From NCBI GenBank assembly GCA_016872385.1, contig VGZV01000031.1:1-34236 (forward strand): DNA of 34,236 nt, read 5' to 3'. Positions 28,420 through 34,236 of the stretch are shown here, one piece after another. Position numbers and translations under genes: made by a program. This DNA is from SAR202 cluster bacterium (lineage in GTDB: Bacteria; Chloroflexota; Dehalococcoidia; Lucifugimonadales; UBA3495). How positions within the stretch are numbered: position 1 is the stretch's first letter; each line of letters opens with the position of its first letter. The notes under the pieces were generated by a model, which saw nothing but the letters and a program-made list of their open reading frames with translations, was not told where the DNA came from and did no database searches.

Positions 28420-29122
28420 TCGTGGCTTCACCTGCATATTGCCCAACCTGTACCAGCTTCCCCTGAATGGCTCCAGCGCCTTCGTCATCGCTGAGGAATC
28501 CATCACGGTGATTGATGCTGGCTTGCGCATCAGCGGCGGCAAGCTGCTGGAGTGTATCCGCTACCTGGGCCGCTCCCCGGAGGAGATTGGGCACATCGTC
28601 TTTACCCACTACCATTTTGACCACGTGGGCGGGGTGGGAGACCTGAAGAAGCGGTCCGATGGCCAGGTGGCGCTGCACCAGGTGGAAGTGCCCTACGTAC
28701 AGGGAGACGGCGGGGCCAGACCGCCCAACCCCTTTCAGAACCCGGTGCTGGCCCTGCTGGCGGCGCCGCTGCTGGGCACAATTCAGCCCAAGCCCTTTCA
28801 GGTGGACTTGCCCCTTCAGGACGGAGACCGCCTTGGCCCTCTGGACGGCATGGAGGTTATCCACACGCCGGGCCATACTCCGGGGAGCATCAGCCTCCAC
28901 TTTCCGCAACACGGGGTGGTTATTGCGGGGGATGCTCTCCAGTGCCGCAGGGGTCGTCTGGGCCTCCCCATGTCGCTGTTTAGCGAAAATATGCCCCAGG
29001 CCAGGGAATCCATCAAACGGTTGGCCCAGTTGGACTTTGAGGTGTTGTGCCTTAGCCACTTTCCGCCGGTTATGGGCAATGCCTCCCAATCTTTGCAGGA
29101 GTTTGCCGCCGGGCTGGCGTAA
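28409..29122 (+). CDS. MBL-fold metallo-hydrolase
   Basis: A 237-residue metallo-beta-lactamase-fold protein. The dinuclear metal motif HYHFDH (His67, His69, Asp71, His72) is followed by HTPGHTPGSISL and the bridging Asp in VIAGDAL, then LSHFPP near the end. Such proteins include glyoxalase II-like thioester hydrolases and many others; the substrate is unknown. The start TTG at 28409 overlaps the FAD oxidase gene by 11 bp and is uncertain, because no alternative ATG or GTG lies near. The coupling suggests that both act on the same pathway. Confidence 0.87.
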   Translation: MTHSRGFTCILPNLYQLPLNGSSAFVIAEESITVIDAGLRISGGKLLECIRYLGRSPEEIGHIVFTHYHFDHVGGVGDLKKRSDGQVALHQVEVPYVQGDGGARPPNPFQNPVLALLAAPLLGTIQPKPFQVDLPLQDGDRLGPLDGMEVIHTPGHTPGSISLHFPQHGVVIAGDALQCRRGRLGLPMSLFSENMPQARESIKRLAQLDFEVLCLSHFPPVMGNASQSLQEFAAGLA

Positions 29123-29235
29123 CCAATCTGGGGTGGCCCCATAAGGATGCGGCTGCCACCCGCCGCGAATGCAGGGTCTTTCTACTCTCCAATGCGGGTG
29201 GGTAGGTGGGTAGTAGGATGCTCTAGGATTCCATT

Positions 29236-29316
29236 CGTCACACCGGCGAAAGCCAGCGCCCAGATATGGATATGGATGAGGCGCACCACTGGGTTCCGGC
29301 TTACGCCGGAACGACG
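29236..29316. repeat. Dispersed palindromic repeat family C, copy 2
   Basis: CGTCACACCGGCGAAAGCCA to GGTTCCGGCTTACGCCGGAA with conserved ends and a diverged centre, related to 25606-25686. The gap 29123-29518 contains no credible gene besides this repeat and a short GTACC-type palindrome near 29360. Confidence 0.65.
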
Positions 29317-29518
29317 AAGACCGAATTGGCCCACCAGCCCTGTCTAGATTTACCCAGCCGTACCAGAGAAAAATGGTACGGTTTCGGCTTGAAGGAGCGC
29401 GGACTACTGCCTAGCATGGTAGGAAGACTTGGCGGCAGGAGGCCAGCGTGGGACCGTCCCTTCACATTGGGGTTGACCCCTATCCGCAACGTGGCAAGCC
29501 AGTAAGTGGCCCCGCGCC

Positions 29519-30766
29519 ATGAAGCGCATCAGCCAATGGCTAGGAACTAGCAACGGCCTGCTGCCGGTTTTTTCCTGGGGCCTGTTCGATTTTGCCAACA
29601 CCATCTTCACGGTCAACGTACTGAACCTATACTTTTACTTGTGGGTGGTGGAGGACAACGGCGCCAGGGATATCTACTACAGCCTGGCCTTGTCTGGCTC
29701 CATGCTGGCAGTGGCGCTGGTCTCCCCCATGCTGGGCGCGGTGTCGGACCGGTACGGTCGGCGCATCCCCTTCTTGATTGTCTTCAGCCTGGTTTGCGCT
29801 GCCGCCACTGGCCTGATTGGGCGGGTTGGAGGGCTTCCGGTGGCGCTATTGTGTTTTGCGGTGGCCAACTTCGCCTACCAGTCTGGCAATGTTTACTATG
29901 ACTCTTTGCTCTCCACAGTGAGCCACGAAGGCAACCGCGGCCGGATTTCCGGTTTTGGGGCGTCCCTGGGGTACTTTGGCAACATTGCCGGTATTGGCAT
30001 GGTGGCGGTGTTTGTGGACCAGTGGGGTCGAGGCGCAGCCTTTCTGCCCACCGCGGCGCTGTTCCTGCTCTTTGCCCTCCCATGCTTCTTGTTGGTGCGG
30101 GAGGCTGGCAACGGTACGGCCTGGAACATGCGTCTGCTTAGGGATGGTTACCGGCAGCTTGGGCAAACCCTGCGCCATGCCCGCAGCAACTCAAGGGTGT
30201 TCCGTTTCATCGCGGCGAGGTTCCTCTACGTGGATGCGGCCCAGACCCTTTTTGGGGTGATGGCGGTGTATGTGACCAAAGTCATCGGCTTTGCCGACGG
30301 CCAAGTACGATGGCTGGTGATTACAGCCACGGTCTCGGCCATTGCCGGGGCGGCCATCCACGGCCGGCTGGTGGATTACATAGGCCCTAAAAAGACCCTG
30401 GCCCTGGCCCTATTGCTGTGGATGCTGGTCTTTCTGTCGGCGGCGGTCACGGCACACAAGCCAGCGTTCTGGGCCATTGGCGCGCTGGTGGGGCTGGCCA
30501 TGGGCGGCACCGGCGCCGCTGACCGGGCGTTCTTGCTGAAACTGGCTCCGGCGGACCGCACTGGGGAGTTTTTTGGCCTTTACGGCCTGGCTGGCAGGTT
30601 TGGTTCGGTGGTGGGGCCCCTGGTCTGGGGTGCAACCCTGACCCTGCTGGCAGACTGGGGGTTGTTGGCCTACCGTGTTGCTATTCTGGTTTTGCTGGTA
30701 AGCATAGTCCTGGGCTTTCTGGTGCTGCTGGGGGTAAAAGAAGAGGCGAAGGCGGGTTTGGAGTAG
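29519..30766 (+). CDS. MFS transporter, UMF1/Atg22-like
   Basis: A 415-residue membrane transporter with about 12 hydrophobic helices. The N-terminus FSWGLFDFANTIFTVNVLNL and the loop GAVSDRYGRRIPFL (MFS motif A) are typical of the UMF1 family, as are ANFAYQSGNVYYDSLL and GRISGFGASLGYFGNIAG. Yeast Atg22, a relative, exports amino acids from the vacuole; bacterial substrates are unknown. The ATG at 29519 gives a sensible N-terminus, but no ribosome site is clear. The gene is monocistronic or loosely linked; 67 bp separate it from the next gene, which has its own promoter. Confidence 0.9.
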   Translation: MKRISQWLGTSNGLLPVFSWGLFDFANTIFTVNVLNLYFYLWVVEDNGARDIYYSLALSGSMLAVALVSPMLGAVSDRYGRRIPFLIVFSLVCAAATGLIGRVGGLPVALLCFAVANFAYQSGNVYYDSLLSTVSHEGNRGRISGFGASLGYFGNIAGIGMVAVFVDQWGRGAAFLPTAALFLLFALPCFLLVREAGNGTAWNMRLLRDGYRQLGQTLRHARSNSRVFRFIAARFLYVDAAQTLFGVMAVYVTKVIGFADGQVRWLVITATVSAIAGAAIHGRLVDYIGPKKTLALALLLWMLVFLSAAVTAHKPAFWAIGALVGLAMGGTGAADRAFLLKLAPADRTGEFFGLYGLAGRFGSVVGPLVWGATLTLLADWGLLAYRVAILVLLVSIVLGFLVLLGVKEEAKAGLE

Positions 30767-30778
30767 CCTGCCATTGCC

Positions 30779-30807
30779 TTGGCTTCTGCCAGCCCTTCGG
30801 TTATATT
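30779..30807 (+). promoter_or_regulatory. Promoter of the rlmD-maf-tatB-tatC unit
   Basis: TTGGCT (30779-30784), 17 bp and TATATT (30802-30807) predict a start near 30814, just before the TTG start at 30834, and argue against an earlier start at 30774. Confidence 0.55.
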
Positions 30808-30833
30808 ATGCTGGTGAAGTCCAAGGTGTCGCA

Positions 30834-32729
30834 TTGAGCACAACGTCGCTGCCAACCCGGTTGGCCCGCGGGGAACGGGTCACATTGTCGCTGGTTGCCT
30901 GGGGGCGGCTGGGCGAAGCCTTAGCCCAGCATCAGGGTATGGATGTGTTTGTGCTGGGCGGCATCCCCGGCGAAAAGGTGGAAGCCGAGATTGTCCGGGT
31001 GCAGCGGAAGTACGCGGCGGCCAGGGTAATACAGGTGCTGGAGCCTTCGCCAGACCGGGTAGCGCCGCCATGCCCGTACTATGGTGAATGCACCGGATGC
31101 CAGTGGCAGCACCTTGGCTACGCCAGCCAGTTGAACGCCAAACGGGAGCGGGTGGCCGACGCCCTGCGGCGCGTGGGCGGGTTTATAGACCAGCCGGTGC
31201 TGGAGGTAATCCCTTCCCCTGAGCAGTACGGCTACCGCAACCATGCCAGGTTCTCAGTGCGGAGGGAAAGCGGGGCGCTGGGGTTTGTCCACCGGGAGAC
31301 CCACCGGTTTGTGCGTATTGACCGCTGCATGTTGATGCACAATGGCATTAACCAGCATTTAGCCCAGCTTCAAGACCGGTGCAGCGAGACCAGCCAGCTT
31401 TCTTTGCGCATGGGCCAGGACACCGGCGACTTTTTAATACAGCCTGCGCTCAAGAATCCGGCAGTGCCCCTGCCCACTGGCCAGAAGCACTACCGCGATT
31501 CGGTGGCTGGGACGGTATTCAGAGTCTCATCGCCGTCCTTCTTCCAGGTAAACACGCGCCAGGCCCAACAAGTGATTGCTGTAGTGCGGGACGCTTTGAA
31601 GCTTACCGGCGCCGAAGTCCTAGTGGATGCCTACACTGGCGTGGGCGCCTTTGCGGTGCTGCTGGCCCCTTACGTGCGTCAGGTTGTCGCCGTAGAGGAG
31701 TCCAGCGCGGCAGTGGCTGATGCCCGGGAGAACGCCCGGGGCTTGACCAACGTGGACTTTGTGCTGGGCAAGACCGAAGAAGTCTTGGACAACCTGGGAA
31801 TTCAGCCCGACGCGGTGGTGCTGGACCCGCCCCGTGCAGGCTGCCAGCCCCAGGCACTGGATGCGCTGGCGCGGCTGCGGCCCCGGCGTGTAGCCTACGT
31901 CTCCTGCGACCCGGAGACGCTGGCCAGGGACCTGAAGGTCCTGTGCCGGGACGCCTACCACTTGGAACTGGTGCAGCCTCTAGATATGTTCCCCCAGACC
32001 TACCACGTGGAGTGTGTGGCCACGCTGGCCGCCCGGCCTTCCGATAACCAGGCGCTCCAGGCAAACCACGGGAAGAGTCTCAAGACCGCCCGCCTGGTGC
32101 TGGCCTCTTCCTCGCCGCGCCGCCGGGATCTGATGCAGGGCCTGGGCCTGGAATTCAGCGTGGCGCCTTCCAACATTGCGGAGGACCCGCTGCCAGGCGA
32201 GTCTCCGGAACAGATGGTGCGCCGGCTGTCTTTGGAAAAGGCGCTGGCGGTGCGTTCCAGCATTTCGGAAGGTTACATAATCGGTGCGGACAGCACTGTG
32301 GTGCTGAATGGACGCGCCATTGGCAAGCCTGCCGATGCTGCGGATGCGCGGCGGATGCTTCTAGAGCTGCGGGGCACCAGGCATCACGTGACCACTGGAC
32401 TGACGGTGGTGGACGCCGCCTCGGGCCGCTGCCTTACCGACAGCATGACGTGCCCCGTGTTGATGCGCGAGTTCACTGATGCCGAGATGGAGGCGTCCAT
32501 CGCCAGCGGCACGCCCATGGACAAAGCAGGGGCCTACGCTATTCAGGACCAGGAGTTCCAGCCCGCCAGCTTGCTGAACGGCTGCTACACCAACGTACTG
32601 GGACTGCCGCTGTGTCGTTTGGTGGAGCTGCTGGCGGCCTTGGGTTGTCCGCTGCCGTCCAAAGGGGCAATGCCGCTGCCCCAAGGCTGTGGCGCTCAGT
32701 GTCCCTTTGCAAAGGGTGGTGCAGGATGA
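30834..32729 (+). CDS. Fusion of RlmD/TrmA-family uracil methyltransferase and Maf pyrophosphatase
   Basis: A 631-residue two-part protein. Residues about 1-410 are an RlmD-like rRNA uracil-5-methyltransferase. It has a TRAM domain; an iron-sulfur site Cys80-x5-Cys86-x2-Cys89 with Cys165; the SAM motif VDAYTGVGAFAVLL; DPPRAG; and the catalytic Cys358 in YVSCDPETLARD. After a short linker, residues about 418-605 are a Maf-type nucleotide pyrophosphatase: LVLASSSPRRRDLM, ESPEQMVRRLSLEKA, GADSTVVLNGRAIGKP and DKAGAYAIQD. No ATG, GTG or TTG lies close before LVLASSS, so this is one polypeptide, not two genes. TTG at 30834 is preferred for its position after the predicted promoter and the AAGGTG upstream. 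Its stop overlaps the tatB-like start (ATGA). Confidence 0.9.
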   Translation: MSTTSLPTRLARGERVTLSLVAWGRLGEALAQHQGMDVFVLGGIPGEKVEAEIVRVQRKYAAARVIQVLEPSPDRVAPPCPYYGECTGCQWQHLGYASQLNAKRERVADALRRVGGFIDQPVLEVIPSPEQYGYRNHARFSVRRESGALGFVHRETHRFVRIDRCMLMHNGINQHLAQLQDRCSETSQLSLRMGQDTGDFLIQPALKNPAVPLPTGQKHYRDSVAGTVFRVSSPSFFQVNTRQAQQVIAVVRDALKLTGAEVLVDAYTGVGAFAVLLAPYVRQVVAVEESSAAVADARENARGLTNVDFVLGKTEEVLDNLGIQPDAVVLDPPRAGCQPQALDALARLRPRRVAYVSCDPETLARDLKVLCRDAYHLELVQPLDMFPQTYHVECVATLAARPSDNQALQANHGKSLKTARLVLASSSPRRRDLMQGLGLEFSVAPSNIAEDPLPGESPEQMVRRLSLEKALAVRSSISEGYIIGADSTVVLNGRAIGKPADAADARRMLLELRGTRHHVTTGLTVVDAASGRCLTDSMTCPVLMREFTDAEMEASIASGTPMDKAGAYAIQDQEFQPASLLNGCYTNVLGLPLCRLVELLAALGCPLPSKGAMPLPQGCGAQCPFAKGGAG

Positions 32730-32983
32730 ACTTGATGGGAGTGGGACCGGTGGAACTGGTGGTTATCCTGTTGGTGGCCTTTCTGGCGCTGGGGCCGGGC
32801 AAGTCCATTGACATGGCGCGGAACGCGGGGAAGTTCATTCGTGACCTGCGCGGCACTTTGAATGATGTGGTGTCCGCTGCGGACCTCAGCGGCGAAGAAG
32901 AAAAGAAGAAGCCCGAGCAGCCCCGGCCGTCAGCGCCGCAGCCTGGTGACATTGAGGCCCCGGACTTTAGGGAACGCCGGTGA
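32726..32983 (+). CDS. TatA/TatB-family twin-arginine translocase subunit
   Basis: An 85-residue protein with the Tat layout: an N-terminal membrane helix (VGPVELVVILLVAFLALGPG), the hinge GPGKSIDMARNAGKFIRDLR, then an amphipathic helix and an acidic, Pro-rich tail. It is TatB-like by position directly before tatC. It partners TatC in the receptor that recognises twin-arginine signal peptides of folded exported proteins. The ATG at 32726 overlaps the preceding stop as ATGA; ATG at 32735 is also possible. A longer upstream frame from 32612 is not homologous. The tatC start overlaps its stop as GTGA. Confidence 0.88.
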   Translation: MNLMGVGPVELVVILLVAFLALGPGKSIDMARNAGKFIRDLRGTLNDVVSAADLSGEEEKKKPEQPRPSAPQPGDIEAPDFRERR

Positions 32984-33738
32984 ACGACCGGCACCTAACC
33001 CTGGTCCAGCACCTGCAAGAACTGCGAACCCGCCTGGTAATCTCGGTGCTGGCCTTGCTGGTGGCCACTGCCGTTTCCTTTGCCTTCTTCCGGCAGATTA
33101 TTGAGCTGCTGGTTCGGCCCGCCCGCATGGGCGACCCCAACGTGCAGTTCGTATTTATAGAAGTCACTGAACTGCTCAGCACTAGCTTCAAGGTCTCCAT
33201 GGTGGCGGGGCTGGTCCTGGCCTTTCCAGTCATCCTGTACCAGGTGGTGCGGTTTGTCGCGCCAGGCCTCAATGCCAGGGAGCGGCGCTACCTCCTTAGC
33301 TTTTTGCCGCTGGCCCTTCTGGCTTTTTTAGGCGGAGTGGCTTTCGGCTACTTTGTGCTGGTCCCGCCGGCCCTGCGGTTCTTGCTGACCTTTGGCGGCG
33401 ACGTGGCCACGCCCATGATCCGCATCAGCAGTGTGGTGGGGTTGATGATGCGCCTCCTGTTCTGGATGGGAGTGGTTTTTGAAACTCCCTTGGTGATGTA
33501 CCTGTTGGCGCAGTTGGGCATTGTCAATGCCCGGATGTTGTCACGGTTCCGCAAGTTCTGGCTGGTGGCCGCCTTTGCCCTGGGCGCGATCATCACCCCC
33601 ACTTTTGACCCTGTAAATCAGGCGTTGGTGGCGGTGCCATTGATTGTCCTGTACGAAGTGGGGATTCTACTGGCCCGGCTTGCGGGCTGGAGCCGGAGCC
33701 GCGCCCGGCCTGCCGGCACTGCGGAATCAGGAAGATAA
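32980..33738 (+). CDS. tatC: Twin-arginine translocase subunit TatC
   Basis: A 252-residue integral membrane protein with six helices, the core receptor of the Tat pathway. It shows the family pattern: LVQHLQELRTRLVISV at the N-terminus, FIEVTELLSTSFKVSM in the first loop, the segment FPVILYQVVRFVAPGLNARERR, and FETPLVMYLLAQLGIV in the later part. The GTG at 32980 overlaps the tatB-like stop by four bases. It is convergent with tatA, and a palindrome lies between them. Confidence 0.96.
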   Translation: MNDRHLTLVQHLQELRTRLVISVLALLVATAVSFAFFRQIIELLVRPARMGDPNVQFVFIEVTELLSTSFKVSMVAGLVLAFPVILYQVVRFVAPGLNARERRYLLSFLPLALLAFLGGVAFGYFVLVPPALRFLLTFGGDVATPMIRISSVVGLMMRLLFWMGVVFETPLVMYLLAQLGIVNARMLSRFRKFWLVAAFALGAIITPTFDPVNQALVAVPLIVLYEVGILLARLAGWSRSRARPAGTAESGR

Positions 33739-33741
33739 CAA

Positions 33742-33770
33742 AGTCGGGACAGCACATAGCCGACCCGACT
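33742..33770. terminator. Possible bidirectional terminator between tatC and tatA
   Basis: AGTCGGG (33742-33748) pairs with CCCGACT (33764-33770) around a 15-base loop, in the short gap between convergent genes. There is no strong U-run. Confidence 0.4.
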
Positions 33771-33805
33771 GTTGATAAACCGGTCAGTTGGGGTTAATGG
33801 GTGGA

Positions 33806-34033
33806 CTAATAGGGAGGCTCGTTGTTCTTCTTGGCAGGGACCGCCGTAGGCTGCTCCTCTTGCCGGGAGTGACGGGCTTTTTCATCCTCGCCAGTGACGG
33901 AGGATTTGAAAGAACGGATGCCTTTTCCCAAGGAGGAACCTAGTTCCGGCAGCTTCCGGGCACCAAAGAGCAGCAGTATTACCAGGAGTATAACAAGTAT
34001 CTCCCACAAGCCCAGGCCGAATGGACCTTTCAT
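33806..34033 (-). CDS. tatA: Twin-arginine translocase subunit TatA
   Basis: A 75-residue TatA. It has one membrane helix (GLWEILVILLVILLLFGA), the conserved ARKLPELGSSLGKGIRSFKS hinge and amphipathic helix, and a charged tail. TatA multimers form the passage for folded proteins once TatBC has bound a substrate. The ATG at 34033 has GGAG four bases upstream; a longer frame to 34126 runs into the terminal repeat and is rejected. It faces tatC rather than being in the tatBC unit, so it is regulated separately by a promoter at 34064-34092. Confidence 0.92.
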   Translation of the reverse strand: MKGPFGLGLWEILVILLVILLLFGARKLPELGSSLGKGIRSFKSSVTGEDEKARHSRQEEQPTAVPAKKNNEPPY

Positions 34034-34063
34034 AGTGCTCCTTTGCCGCAGTACATCTCCAAC

Positions 34064-34092
34064 ATCATAGCAAAAACACTCAGGAGACACAA
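34064..34092 (-). promoter_or_regulatory. Promoter of tatA
   Basis: Reading leftward, TTGTGT (34092-34087), 17 bp and TATGAT (34069-34064) predict a start near 34057, 24 bases before the tatA ATG. It lies just outside the terminal repeat arm. Confidence 0.55.
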
Positions 34093-34108
34093 TCTCGGCT
34101 TTAGGAAA

Positions 34109-34225
34109 CCGTGTCAACTCAAACAAGAATGTTACCGAAGGGCAGATGATTCACTGATCCAGGAATGTTACCGAAGCATTGTTGCCGGGTCCCTGTGATT
34201 GGCTGCCGGGGCAAGCTTGGGGTGC
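34109..34225. repeat. Right arm of 117-bp inverted repeat at the window ends
   Basis: Exact reverse complement of 1-117, with 11 further bases to the window end. The flanks differ: on the left the similarity to an IS-like tip continues to about 130 (TGTTACGCAAG on the minus strand), whereas here that outermost unit is absent, so this copy may be truncated at its tip. The TTGACA at 34117-34112 points towards tatA. Confidence 0.8.
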
Positions 34226-34236
34226 TGCCCCAGCCG

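Overview
The window looks like chromosomal DNA of a high-GC free-living bacterium, most plausibly a Chloroflexota member of the Dehalococcoidia/SAR202 type. This is inferred from the gene mix (HspR-controlled chaperones, rpoBC directly followed by pyrD, and several FAD, GMC, VOC and thiolase genes beside a UGSC selenoprotein). No phylogenetic test was possible. There are no rRNA genes, CRISPR arrays or phage structural genes. Both ends carry the same 117-bp sequence in inverted orientation (1-117 and 34109-34225), so the window probably ends in two copies of one repeated or IS-like element.

Layout. 1-542 is repeat-rich, with a 111-bp MITE and a second small inverted-repeat element. 543-1845 (+) holds a TlpA-like lipoprotein, a CopD-like membrane protein and a Trm112-like zinc protein. 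1846-2332 is non-coding with palindromes. 2333-9437 is mainly a minus-strand metabolic block: thiolase, GMC oxidoreductase, beta-propeller protein, an unknown 357-aa protein and a UGSC selenoprotein whose in-frame UGA is followed by a SECIS-like hairpin. A lower-GC plus-strand cassette of three overlapping genes (5230-6510: TIR-like with membrane anchor, unknown protein, HEPN-like) sits inside this block and resembles a defence or toxin module. 9438-10131 carries second copies of both small mobile elements, then a consensus promoter for rpoB-rpoC-pyrD (10132-19162). A convergent alpha/beta hydrolase follows.

20351-24765 is a heat-shock locus. clpC-hspR-cbpA run on the minus strand, divergent from hsp20, and the AT-rich intergenic region holds several HspR-type half-sites. 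24931-25354 has tRNA-Asn, a tiny GIY-YIG nuclease gene and a broken second copy of the tRNA 3' half, which looks like a minimal tRNA-associated mobile unit. 25889-30766 holds a VOC dioxygenase-like protein (-), an FAD-linked oxidase, an MBL-fold hydrolase and an MFS/UMF1 transporter, separated by repeat-filled gaps. 30834-34033 has an RlmD-Maf fusion gene translationally coupled to tatB-like and tatC, with a convergent tatA.

The main candidates for something new are the TIR/unknown/HEPN cassette, the tRNA-Asn/GIY-YIG unit, the UGSC selenoprotein with its partner, and the RlmD-Maf fusion.
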